Assembly: GCA_964453155.1 (NCBI GenBank)
Contig: CAYVQU010000003.1
Coordinates: 13,421-77,420 of the forward strand
DNA length: 64,000 nt
Source: CAYVQU01 sp964453155
GTDB taxonomy: Bacteria > Chloroflexota > Anaerolineae > Anaerolineales > UBA11858
Direction of reading: 5' to 3'
Shown: positions 41,385-48,640 of the stretch, one piece after another
Numbering within the stretch: position 1 is the stretch's first letter
Layout: the number at the start of each line of letters is the position of its first letter
Translations under genes and position numbers: made by a program
Notes under the pieces: model-generated
The model's database searches: none
Seen by the model: the letters and a program-made list of their open reading frames with translations, nothing else
What the model was told of the DNA's origin: nothing

Positions 41385-42242
41385 TTACAGCTTTACCCCA
41401 TCAAATAAATCTGTCTCCCGTTCCCGAGGTTTGGGCGGGGGATAGGCCCGCATAAACTGGTCTTTGCCGCCAATCAGACGAGATATCCAGCGCAGTGGGC
41501 CTTTGGCTAGTCCGGCCCCGCCTTGGCTGGCATGACAGATGGAAGCCGCATCCTTGCGTTTTTCAACCATCCGGTAGTTGATAAAAGCATTGATGGGAAA
41601 ATCTTCAACGGCCAACGAGGTCAGGTCAATGTCTTCATTTTCACCCCATTTGGTAGGATCTTTACCAAACAGTTTAATCATCCGCACCGCCCAGCGAATG
41701 AAGCGTTTTGAAATGGTATGGTAATACAGCTTCTGGGGTTTAAAAGGCGGCAATCCATTTTCATGGCCTGGATCACCCGCTAAGTCAAAGGCTTTAACTG
41801 TGGCATCGTGAATGGCGATATGGTCGGGATGCCGGTAACCGCCAATGGGATCGAAAGTCAGCACGACCTGGGGTTTGATTTCCCGAATATAATGCACTAT
41901 TTTGGCAGCGACTTCATCCAAGGGGGCCTGGATTAACGCTGCAGGATGTTCATTATCCGGCGAGCCAGTCATACCAGAATCGCGATAATCTAGAAAGTAA
42001 ACTCCGGCCAATCCAAGATGAACGGCTGCACAGCGCAATTCACCTTCGCGCAATTCAGCAATTGAATCACAATCACAATCTTGCAAATAATCTGGTCCGA
42101 CCTCACCAGCTTCACCCCGAGTTGCACACACCAAGTGAACTTCTACACCTTGTTGAGCATACAATGCTAAGGTGCCCCCCATCCCAAATGACTCATCATC
42201 CGGGTGGGCCAGAACAGATAAAATTACTTTTTTACGATCCAT
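41385..42242 (-). CDS. PIG-L (LmbE-like) family deacetylase, second copy
   Basis: A 285-residue zinc-dependent deacetylase-like protein. AHPDDESFGMGGTLALY (~residues 12-28) and DPIGGYRHPDHIAIH supply the zinc ligands. The Cys-rich DYLQDCDCDS and an extended C-terminus (residues ~200-285) distinguish it from the 11329-12093 copy. Family members include the enzymes for mycothiol and bacillithiol; a thiol role would fit the sulfur-rich context but is not shown. Confidence 0.87.
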   Translation of the reverse strand: MDRKKVILSVLAHPDDESFGMGGTLALYAQQGVEVHLVCATRGEAGEVGPDYLQDCDCDSIAELREGELRCAAVHLGLAGVYFLDYRDSGMTGSPDNEHPAALIQAPLDEVAAKIVHYIREIKPQVVLTFDPIGGYRHPDHIAIHDATVKAFDLAGDPGHENGLPPFKPQKLYYHTISKRFIRWAVRMIKLFGKDPTKWGENEDIDLTSLAVEDFPINAFINYRMVEKRKDAASICHASQGGAGLAKGPLRWISRLIGGKDQFMRAYPPPKPRERETDLFDGVKL

Positions 42243-42269
42243 CTCTACTCCAATTGGGGCGTACCCCTA

Positions 42270-42278
42270 TGCTATAAT
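42270..42278 (+). promoter_or_regulatory. Extended -10 promoter upstream of the GT87-like gene
   Basis: TGCTATAAT, identical to the metF promoter core, lies 164 bases before the likely start codon. The long leader would contain the hairpin repeat at 42295-42413. Confidence 0.5.
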
Positions 42279-42294
42279 CCAAAAAATTTTTGTG

Positions 42295-42413
42295 GCTCTT
42301 TGAGAATTGCTATGGAAGAGCCAGTTCCCCGGAAACTTTGAACCATATGCTCCTAATAAAATGACTTTTCAGGAGTTTCCGGGGAACTTTCACCACCCGA
42401 GAGCTCAAAGAGC
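42295..42413. repeat. Nested hairpin repeat in the GT87-like gene leader
   Basis: Outer arms GCTCTTTGAG/CTCAAAGAGC (42295-42304 with 42404-42413) enclose a perfect 14-bp pair (42324-42337 with 42374-42387). Loosely similar flanks (ATTTTTGTG and ATTATTTGTG) suggest a past insertion. Confidence 0.7.
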
Positions 42414-42441
42414 TATTATTTGTGCAGGTTGTCTAATTCTC

Positions 42442-43638
42442 ATGATAAACGAACCAAAATATCGCCAGGTAATCTTGTGGATAGTTCTATTGATAAGTTT
42501 AGGCATTTTATTCTGGCTACTGGCCAATGTACTCTCTTCGGCCGATTTTCACGTCAATGATTTTGTCGAATACTGGGCGGCAGGATATCTCAATTTACAC
42601 GGCCAAAACCCATACGACCCTGAACTCCTTTTAGATCTTCAAAAATCCGTCGGTTGGGTAGATGTCAAACCCAACATAATGTGGAATCCGCCGTGGGTAC
42701 TGCCGTTCGTGATGCTATTTGGTAGTCTGCCATATCGTTTAGGGTGGCTGCTCTGGACCACACTAGGATTCGCGGCCATCGTACTGGGTAGTGATTACCT
42801 CTGGCAAACTCATGGCGGGCAGCCGCGCTGGGCCGCTTGGTTAGTCGTTTTCATTTTTTATCCGACGATAACGGCCTTTGCGCTTGGACAGATTACACCA
42901 TTTATCTTCCTGGGGATATTTGGGTTTCTTTTTTTCATCAACCGTGGCCAGGAAACTTTAGCCGGAATTTCGACTATTTTTCTGACCATTAAGCCGCATC
43001 TGATGTTCATTTTTTGGATTGTGCTGCTCATCTGGGCTATTCAACACAAAAAATGGAAGTTGATTTTCACGCCGGTTATTGTGGTTGTGATCGCCACGGT
43101 GGTGGCAATTATGCCCAACCCCGAAGTCATTGAACAATATATGATCGCCATCACCCAAAGGCCCCCAGATTACTGGGTTACGACTACGTTTGGGGCAATT
43201 TTGCGATTGATTTTTGGCTGGAATGCCTTCTGGCTGCAATTCATCCCGCCGATACTCGGCGCAATTTGGGCCGTGATTTATTATTATCGTCACCAAACCC
43301 AATGGGACTGGACCCAGCGCCTGCCGTTGCTCTTGATGGTCGCGGTTCTCACGGCTGCTTATGGTTGGATTTTTGATTGGGTTGTTTTGATTGGGCTAAT
43401 TCTCCAGGCTGGTAGCTGGGTTTTGCAAATTCCAAATGAATCCCAACGCAAAAATATCATCATTATCTTCCTGGTTTTTAACGTTCTGGCCCTAATTCAA
43501 GACCTGGCAGGGTTCGAACCCGTTTGGCATATCTGGATGCCGGTTTTAATGTTGGGAAGCTATCTGTGGCTCCGGAAAAAACATGGGTTAAGGGTTGAGG
43601 GTTATGGGTTGCGAGAACCCAACACCCTCAACTCATAA
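42442..43638 (+). CDS. GT87-like (DUF2029) polyprenyl-phosphate mannosyltransferase-type membrane protein
   Basis: A 398-residue polytopic membrane protein with about ten hydrophobic segments. The motif DFVEYWAAGYLNLHGQNPYDP near residue 32 is typical of the GT87 first loop, with the acidic residues at the active site. GT87 enzymes add mannose from polyprenyl-phosphate donors to envelope glycans. ATG 42442 is preferred because the upstream in-frame extension is made of hairpin repeat. The C-terminal tail HGLRVEGYGLREPNTLNS is encoded by a different repeat and is probably not ancestral. Confidence 0.72.
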   Translation: MINEPKYRQVILWIVLLISLGILFWLLANVLSSADFHVNDFVEYWAAGYLNLHGQNPYDPELLLDLQKSVGWVDVKPNIMWNPPWVLPFVMLFGSLPYRLGWLLWTTLGFAAIVLGSDYLWQTHGGQPRWAAWLVVFIFYPTITAFALGQITPFIFLGIFGFLFFINRGQETLAGISTIFLTIKPHLMFIFWIVLLIWAIQHKKWKLIFTPVIVVVIATVVAIMPNPEVIEQYMIAITQRPPDYWVTTTFGAILRLIFGWNAFWLQFIPPILGAIWAVIYYYRHQTQWDWTQRLPLLLMVAVLTAAYGWIFDWVVLIGLILQAGSWVLQIPNESQRKNIIIIFLVFNVLALIQDLAGFEPVWHIWMPVLMLGSYLWLRKKHGLRVEGYGLREPNTLNS

Positions 43639-43649
43639 CCCTCAACCCT
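43591..43649. repeat. Word-type hairpin spanning two convergent stop codons
   Basis: Perfect 16-bp arms (43591-43606 with 43634-43649), words AGGGTTGAGGGTTATG, include the stop codons of both the GT87-like gene and moeZ. It probably works as a bidirectional terminator. Confidence 0.8.
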
Positions 43650-44802
43650 AATAAATCGGCAAACTCGGATCGACTTCCTGCGCCCAGGCGTTGATCCCCC
43701 CCTTGAGATTTTTCATCTTGCGGAATCCGGCACCGTGGAGGACTTCGAGCGCTCGTTTAGAGCGGGTTCCAGCCTTGCACATCAAGACGATGTCATCGGC
43801 GCTGTCTAGCTCGGACATCCGGGAGGCCAGCTGACCGAGGGGGATTAACTCGGCCCCATCCAAACGCGAAATCGCTAACTCGTGAGGTTCACGAACATCA
43901 ATAATTTTGAGGGCGTTGCCCTCTTCCAGGCGTTCGGCCAGTTCGATAGCGGTGATATCCCAGTCTTCACCCGCGGACCCTTCATCATGGTCGTGCATCG
44001 GCATCCCACAGAACTCTTCATAGTCGATGAGTTCGGTTATTTCTGGATTGGGGCTGCAGACTTTGCAGTTGGGGTTTTTACGCAGCTTGACGAAGTCAAA
44101 GGTCATGTCGAGGGCGTTATAGAGCATCAGTTTGCCGCTCAAGGTCTCGCCGACCCCCAGAATGATCTTCAAGGCTTCGGTGGCCTGGAGGGTTCCAATG
44201 GTCCCCGGCAGTATGCCCAGCACACCGCCTTCAGCACAGGAGGGCACTAACCCAGGGGGCGGTGGTTCAGGGAACAGACAGCGATAGCAGGGGCCTTCCT
44301 TGGCGTCAAAGACACTGACCTGGCCATCAAACCGGAAAATCGAGCCATAGATATTGGGCTTTCCGGTCAAAACGGCCAAATCGTTGCTCAAATAGCGCGT
44401 CGGGAAGTTATCAGTCCCATCAATGATGATGTCATACGGTTCCGCAATCCGAAACGCATTTTCAGACGTAAACGGCTCGTTAAAAATATCGACCTGAATA
44501 TCGGGGTTGACGTCCAACATCCGCTGTTTGGCCGATTCGACTTTTAGATCATCGAGGGTCGACATCCCATGGATGATCTGGCGCTGCAGATTAGAGTAAT
44601 CGACCACATCGTAGTCAACCAGTCCAATCCGCCCAACTCCGGCCGCGGCCAGATAGAGCGCCACCGGCGAACCCAGCCCCCCAGTACCGATGACCAGGAT
44701 CGAAGCCGCTTTAAGTTTCTGTTGCCCCTCCAACCCGACTTCGGGGATGAGCAGGTGGCGCGAGTAGCGCATGATTTCGTCGTGAGATAAGTTTGGAAGC
44801 AT
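43648..44802 (-). CDS. moeZ: MoeZ/ThiF-type adenylyltransferase with rhodanese domain
   Basis: A 384-residue enzyme that adenylates the C-terminal Gly of a ubiquitin-like sulfur carrier and then transfers sulfur. The E1-like part has VIGTGGLGSPVALYLAAAGVG (~36-56), DYDVVDYSNLQRQ and DGTDNFPTRYL, with zinc ligands in CYRCLFP and CKVC. The rhodanese part (residues ~285-384) has the active-site loop CKAGTRS. Its partner is the CysO-like carrier encoded just upstream, and the context is cysteine synthesis by the CysO-CysM-Mec route rather than molybdopterin. Confidence 0.9.
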   Translation of the reverse strand: MLPNLSHDEIMRYSRHLLIPEVGLEGQQKLKAASILVIGTGGLGSPVALYLAAAGVGRIGLVDYDVVDYSNLQRQIIHGMSTLDDLKVESAKQRMLDVNPDIQVDIFNEPFTSENAFRIAEPYDIIIDGTDNFPTRYLSNDLAVLTGKPNIYGSIFRFDGQVSVFDAKEGPCYRCLFPEPPPPGLVPSCAEGGVLGILPGTIGTLQATEALKIILGVGETLSGKLMLYNALDMTFDFVKLRKNPNCKVCSPNPEITELIDYEEFCGMPMHDHDEGSAGEDWDITAIELAERLEEGNALKIIDVREPHELAISRLDGAELIPLGQLASRMSELDSADDIVLMCKAGTRSKRALEVLHGAGFRKMKNLKGGINAWAQEVDPSLPIY

Positions 44803-44813
44803 GGGTAAATCCT

Positions 44814-44900
44814 GTTGAAGGTTTAAGGTTGCAGGTTAAAAGTTGGCAGGTTACAACGTACGAACGTTCAACCTGGAACCTTCAACTTGTAACTTGAAAC
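44814..44900. repeat. Word-type hairpin repeat (AGGTTGCAGGTT words)
   Basis: Perfect 10-bp outer arms (44814-44823 with 44878-44887) enclose more AGGTT/AACCT words, between cysO and moeZ. Confidence 0.7.
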
Positions 44901-44902
44901 TT

Positions 44903-45175
44903 CTATCCACCAGCTATGCTGGGAATAATCATTAGTTTATCACCATCTTTCAACGGCGTATCAACGCCTTGTAAATGACGGACATCTTCCTCACCCAAAA
45001 ACAGGTTGACGAAGGGCCGTAGTTCATCAGCATCGTTGAAGAGATGTTTTTTGAGTTGGGGGTATTGGGCCACTAAATCCTTCAGGGCCGCGCCAACATT
45101 TTCACCGGATACGGTAACTTCGGTTTGACCATCAGCATAGGGTCGTAGGGGGGTGGGTATTCGTAAGGTGGTCAT
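44903..45175 (-). CDS. cysO: CysO-like ubiquitin-fold sulfur carrier protein
   Basis: A 90-residue MoaD/ThiS-fold protein ending in the essential Gly-Gly (IPSIAGG). MoeZ would convert that terminus to a thiocarboxylate, CysM would add the sulfur and carrier to phosphoserine or acetylserine, and the Mec peptidase would release cysteine. Family features include IPTPLRPYADGQTEVTV at the N-terminus and DTPLKDGDKLMIIPSIAGG at the end. Genes for all the partners lie within 3 kb on the same strand. Confidence 0.9.
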   Translation of the reverse strand: MTTLRIPTPLRPYADGQTEVTVSGENVGAALKDLVAQYPQLKKHLFNDADELRPFVNLFLGEEDVRHLQGVDTPLKDGDKLMIIPSIAGG

Positions 45176-45184
45176 AATTCCTCT

Positions 45185-45298
45185 TTTTTGGAGTCTGAAA
45201 GTCTTCTGGTCTAATAAGTCTAAAGTGTCTAATTCGTCGGATCAATAAGACCAACTCGACTTTTTAGACCGTTTAGATCTTTCGGACCATTTAGACAT
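45185..45298. repeat. Word-type repeat (GTCTAAT/TTAGACC words)
   Basis: Degenerate GGTCTAATAAGTCTAAAG words (45208-45225) face AAGACC, TTTTTAGACC and TTTAGATC words (45247-45298). The word set matches that at 10345-10435. It extends into the last codons of the thioredoxin gene. Confidence 0.6.
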
Positions 45299-45701
45299 TT
45301 TGGACTTGTTGCAACAACTTTTCCGCCCGGGTCACACCATGATTGATATGGCGGGGCTCTCCTTTTTTATCGATGATGAATGTTGTGGGGACGCTGAGTA
45401 CGCCCCAATAATCGGCCAAGTCGGTTCGTACGCTGGCGTCGATTTCGATGACTTGAAGCCGGTCGCCGAGAATTTGTTTCACGGTTTGGATGGCCGGACG
45501 CTGGACAATCTTACATGGTCCGCAGGTGGGGGTGGTGAAATACAGAATTGCCGGAATCCCAAGGGTAAAATTTTCCAGACCTTCGTACTTTTTTTTAGCC
45601 CGCGCCAGGATGAGGTGGTTTGCCAGGCCATATACTCCTGCACCGACCCCTGCAATGGCAACTGCCATGAAAGCGCGCGTTAGCAATTCGGTGGTAACCA
45701 T
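45291..45701 (-). CDS. Membrane-anchored thioredoxin-like protein
   Basis: A 136-residue protein with an N-terminal hydrophobic segment (MAVAIAGVGAGVYGLANHLIL) and a thioredoxin domain whose active site is TCGPC near residue 60, with the cis-Pro in SVPTTFIID. Depending on topology it reduces disulfides or persulfides on one face of the membrane. It starts 1 base after the DUF4395 stop, in the middle of the CysO cysteine operon, so a role in handing sulfur or electrons to that pathway is a reasonable inference. Confidence 0.87.
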   Translation of the reverse strand: MVTTELLTRAFMAVAIAGVGAGVYGLANHLILARAKKKYEGLENFTLGIPAILYFTTPTCGPCKIVQRPAIQTVKQILGDRLQVIEIDASVRTDLADYWGVLSVPTTFIIDKKGEPRHINHGVTRAEKLLQQVQNV

Positions 45702-45702
45702 G

Positions 45703-46188
45703 TTAGGCCTTCACATTGGGTCGCATGCCCGGAACGGTGTTTTCAGGAGGTGTTTTAGTGAAGCCAGGCATTTTTACCCTTCCCAACCAGTAGTAGACCG
45801 CACAACCAACACAGAACCCGCCAAACAGGTTCAACGCAGCCAGCACAACGACCACCCAGCTTATGGCCCACCCTAATAATGTAAACCCAGCATACCCAGC
45901 AATCGTTCCAAAAAGCATCACCAGTGCGCCAAATCCCTGCGCAAACTGGTGGGGTTCGGGATTATCCAGCAAAACATCTGGTTTGGGCCACCCCATGGGT
46001 TTGAGAACCTTGTAAACAAAACTAAACCCGGGAACCCTGCGCACCGTTCCGATGATCATCGCCAGGGTCACAGTCGCAGCCAACCAGGGCGCGTTGATGA
46101 CAAAAGCGATGATATTCAATCCAATGATCATCGCCTGATTGGTTTTCAGGGCCGTATGATCAACTTTTTTCAATTCGTTCGTAATCAT
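45703..46188 (-). CDS. DUF4395 membrane protein
   Basis: A 161-residue protein with four hydrophobic segments and the conserved tail GGFCVGCAVYYWLGR, where CxxC lies within a membrane helix. This is the DUF4395 family, of unknown function and often next to thioredoxin or sulfurtransferase genes. The membrane CxxC and the thioredoxin partner suggest a thiol relay or sulfur-species transport. The start is taken at ATG 46188; the upstream frame is hairpin repeat sequence. Confidence 0.8.
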   Translation of the reverse strand: MITNELKKVDHTALKTNQAMIIGLNIIAFVINAPWLAATVTLAMIIGTVRRVPGFSFVYKVLKPMGWPKPDVLLDNPEPHQFAQGFGALVMLFGTIAGYAGFTLLGWAISWVVVVLAALNLFGGFCVGCAVYYWLGRVKMPGFTKTPPENTVPGMRPNVKA

Positions 46189-46199
46189 TATTCTACCGG

Positions 46200-46263
46200 T
46201 AAAAGAGATCAGGGGTGAGGGGACGAAGGCTAGGGGCAATAGGGTCATCCCTAACTCCTAACC
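46200..46263. repeat. Word-type repeat (AGGGGTGAGGGG words)
   Basis: A purine arm (46208-46240) faces pyrimidine words CCCTAACTCCTAACCC (46247-46262). Confidence 0.55.
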
Positions 46264-46264
46264 C

Positions 46265-46696
46265 TTATCCTTTTCTTACTTGTAATCTTTCTTCCTCAAA
46301 CCGATCGCGTTCATCCGTCAATCGCCAGGAGCGCGAACCGGCCGCTTCCCCCCCCTGCACACTGGTGATGATATACGAGTACCAGGGCACGGCCCATTCG
46401 CGATCGAACTCGGAGGGGGCATTGGGATGGTCGGGATGGGAGTGGAACACACCGATAATATCGAGGCCGAGTTCCATCGCTTTTTCTTCGCCGCGCATCA
46501 TGTCCAAGGCGGTGATTAGATAGCGATTGTGACGGGCCCCATCCTCGCGGGAATTGGTTAACTTCAAAATCGCAGAGACCACTCTTGCGTTTCCGTTCGC
46601 TTTTCCTAACAGCAGACCGGCCCCCTCTTCAGGATAGGCTTCTTCGCCATGAGCGTGGATGTCACTTAAGATTTCAGCGTTTATTTCGAGTTTCAT
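46265..46696 (-). CDS. mec: Mec-type JAMM metallopeptidase
   Basis: A 143-residue JAMM/MPN+ zinc peptidase. EEGAGLLLG near residue 24 supplies the catalytic Glu, and FHSHPDHPNAPSEFD (~85-99) gives the HxH...D zinc site. In Mycobacterium, Mec releases cysteine from the CysO-cysteine adduct, and here it lies between cysM and cysO, supporting that role. ATG 46696 follows GGAG. Confidence 0.9.
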   Translation of the reverse strand: MKLEINAEILSDIHAHGEEAYPEEGAGLLLGKANGNARVVSAILKLTNSREDGARHNRYLITALDMMRGEEKAMELGLDIIGVFHSHPDHPNAPSEFDREWAVPWYSYIITSVQGGEAAGSRSWRLTDERDRFEEERLQVRKG

Positions 46697-46713
46697 GATT
46701 TTCTCCAGAAGCG

Positions 46714-46743
46714 TTAGAACGTTCAAACGTGACAACGTTCTAA
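46714..46743. repeat. Word-type hairpin (AACGTT words) between cysM and mec
   Basis: Perfect 10-bp arms TTAGAACGTT/AACGTTCTAA. The same AACGTTTGAACG words occur in frame inside metH at 60350-60390. Confidence 0.7.
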
Positions 46744-46745
46744 TG

Positions 46746-47759
46746 TTATCCGCAGGCTCCCTTCCCATTCCACAACTCCGGATCGCTCAAGTACTTGTAC
46801 CCGGCATCGGGAAATACCGTAACGACGACCCCCTCATCAAGTTTAGCCGCGACTTCAAGGGCAGCGACCGCGGCGGCTCCGGACGAAATCCCCACGAAAT
46901 AACCTTCTTCTCGGGCTAAGCAGGCGACCAATTCGTAGGCCTTCTCAGTTGAGATTTCGAGATGTTGATCAGGGGAGGTAGGGTCGAAGATGGCCGGAGG
47001 GATGGAGGTGGCCATATGTTTGAGACCTTCCAGACCGTGGAAGGGGGAATCCGGCTGGGAGGCGATAATCTGGATTTCGGGGTTGTACTCCCGTAAATAT
47101 TTAGATACGCCCATGAGGGTTCCCGAGGTCCCTAACCCCGCAACGAAATGCGTCACTGTGCCCCCAGTTTGATGCACGATTTCGGGACCGGTAGTATTGT
47201 AATGGGCCTGCCAGTTGGCGGGGTTATCATACTGATTGGCATAAAAATACAAATCGGGACGCTCCTCCACCATCTGACGGGCAATCCGGATCGATCCATC
47301 GGAGCCTTCCATTGGATCAGTGAGTACCAGTTCAGCTCCTAAAGCGCGCAGAATTGCAATCCGCTCCGGGCTGGCATTTTCGGGTAGGGCCAGGGTCACC
47401 GGAATATCCAGTGCAGCTCCGAAAGTGGCGTAGGCAATCCCCATATTTCCAGAAGTGGAATCCAACAGCCGCATCCCCGGGAGCAAATACCCTTCGAAAA
47501 CCGCACTGCGAATGATGTTAAACGCTGGACGGTCTTTGACCGAGCCGCCGGGATTGAACCATTCAGCTTTGGCGTACACTTTGACGTTCGGCGAAATATC
47601 CCGCGTGACGCGCCGCAGCGGCAGCATGGGGGTGTTACCAACCGCTTCGAGCAGGGCCATCCCCTCGTAAATGGGCGGGGCCGCAGTAGTGGGAACCGGC
47701 GCCTGGGTGATTGGGTGATTAGGTGATTTAGATTCTTTCATCAATGGTGCCGTAAGCAT
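46746..47759 (-). CDS. cysM: CysM-like PLP-dependent cysteine synthase
   Basis: A 337-residue PLP enzyme of the cysteine synthase family. NPGGSVKDRPAFNII (near residue 65) carries the PLP Lys, SGNMGIAYA binds substrate, GLGTSGTLMGVSKYL binds phosphate and GISSGAAAVAAL closes the site. With cysO, mec and moeZ downstream it should add thiocarboxylate sulfur from CysO to O-phosphoserine or O-acetylserine. ATG 47759 has AGGAG just upstream; the longer TTG frame would run through the leader terminator and is rejected. The first ~25 residues (ESKSPNHPITQAP) come from repeat words that can pair with the 5' leader. Confidence 0.9.
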   Translation of the reverse strand: MLTAPLMKESKSPNHPITQAPVPTTAAPPIYEGMALLEAVGNTPMLPLRRVTRDISPNVKVYAKAEWFNPGGSVKDRPAFNIIRSAVFEGYLLPGMRLLDSTSGNMGIAYATFGAALDIPVTLALPENASPERIAILRALGAELVLTDPMEGSDGSIRIARQMVEERPDLYFYANQYDNPANWQAHYNTTGPEIVHQTGGTVTHFVAGLGTSGTLMGVSKYLREYNPEIQIIASQPDSPFHGLEGLKHMATSIPPAIFDPTSPDQHLEISTEKAYELVACLAREEGYFVGISSGAAAVAALEVAAKLDEGVVVTVFPDAGYKYLSDPELWNGKGACG

Positions 47760-47811
47760 TCTTTTCTCCTGGGAGGCTGGTGGTGGCGAGGTAACCCAAT
47801 TCCCAATCACC
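47706..47811 (-). promoter_or_regulatory. Repeat arms bracketing the cysM ribosome site and start codon
   Basis: GGTGATTGGG at 47706-47715 (coding) is exactly complementary to CCCAATCACC at 47802-47811 (leader). The ~86-base loop between them contains the cysM ATG and AGGAG site. Confidence 0.55.
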
Positions 47812-47844
47812 AAATCCCTTAAAAACACACGACCAACAGATAAC

Positions 47845-47969
47845 AAAAAAGAGCGGCGTTCTCGACGCGCCAACGATAAAATTTCGTTTGCGGGGTCGCA
47901 ACCACTCTCCGTCTCAGTTGGTCGATTTGGCTAATTTAGACGAAGCGGGTGGTTTACGATCCCCGCCTC
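47845..47969 (-). promoter_or_regulatory. Attenuator-like leader of the cysM operon
   Basis: Transcribed toward cysM, the leader has in order: a hairpin GAGGCGGG/CCCGCUUC (47942-47969); a possible antiterminator ACC-A-ACU/AGUGGU (47916-47922 with 47901-47906); and a terminator whose outer stem AGAGUGG/CCGCUCU (47902-47908 with 47850-47856) is followed by six U (47845-47850). The antiterminator uses the same AGUGGU bases as the terminator 5' arm, so the two are mutually exclusive. The terminator lies ~85 bases before the cysM start. The sensed ligand is unknown. Confidence 0.55.
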
Positions 47970-48005
47970 ATACAGATGCAAGTGAAAGACATGTTTATCT
48001 CTGGG

Positions 48006-48080
48006 TAGTTTGCTGGTTTGTTAGTTGGATCGTTGGTTGGGATCTCATCTACAACCAAACGAACCAACCATCCAACTGAC
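48006..48080. repeat. Word-type hairpin repeat (GTTGGTTGG words)
   Basis: TTAGTTGGAT (48021-48030) pairs with ATCCAACTGA (48070-48079), and GTTGGTTGG faces AACCAACC. The pyrimidine words also occur alone at 25748-25797. Confidence 0.65.
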
Positions 48081-48370
48081 CAATGAATATTTATGAAAAA
48101 CTTGATATAAATTTTACTTAGTTTATCTAAATTGTCAAGGCAACTGATTTCGATATTTAGAAGTTTCTTATTTCCAACATCTTACCTGAATTTTCATATT
48201 CATCCTACTTGTTGGCATTTTAATCACGAATATTCATCATAATAAACAGCGTGCTTTCATAAATTCGGGACCAACGACAAGCATCCTGTGTAAGGAAGTG
48301 CATCGCCTGTGCTGAGCGAAGACGGAGTAAAGGGTACGAGACTGGCTTACTCTCCAAAAAAATTCAGCAA
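48081..48370. other. AT-rich intergenic stretch without recognisable genes
   Basis: I see no open frame with a ribosome site and no RNA gene. A fragment GTGCTGAGCGAAGACGGAG (48311-48329) resembles degenerate repeat sequence. Confidence 0.5.
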
Positions 48371-48557
48371 ATACAATTAGCTAGGGCAATCGCATGTTCA
48401 TGAAAACAAGGCGACTGAAGTCGCAGCAACTGGCGCATATGCGCTGGCAAAACCTGCCTCCGCAGGTTGAAACCCAGTCGCCGAAGGGCGACTTCGCAGT
48501 TGTCGGTGCAGTTTAAACTGCCATTTAAGGTTACATGCGATTGCCTATACAATTAGC
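48371..48557. mobile_element. MITE-like element with 11-bp flanking direct repeats
   Basis: ATACAATTAGC occurs at 48371-48381 and 48547-48557. The 165-bp element between them begins TAGGGCAATCGCATGT and ends ACATGCGATTGCCT, an inverted end with one base gap. Inside are several palindromes: GCGACTGAAGTCGC, AACCTGCCTCCGCAGGTT and AGTCGCCGAAGGGCGACT. It has no coding capacity. Confidence 0.75.
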
Positions 48558-48640
48558 ACTTCTTTCGTGTCATTCGCCCTATTCGTGCTATTCGTGTTCA
48601 AAAATCGAATTTCAAGATCTCCCAATACCTTTGCGCCCGA

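Noticed and set aside
47760..47873. N-terminal extension of CysM from a TTG codon
   Set aside because: It would be encoded by the leader terminator and U-run; ATG 47759 has an AGGAG site at ideal spacing.
47845..48000. A canonical Cys T-box upstream of cysM
   Set aside because: The AGGGUGGNACCGCG core is only partly matched, the UGGU would not pair with the usual tRNA-Cys end, and no clear stem I was seen. Kept only as an unnamed attenuator candidate.
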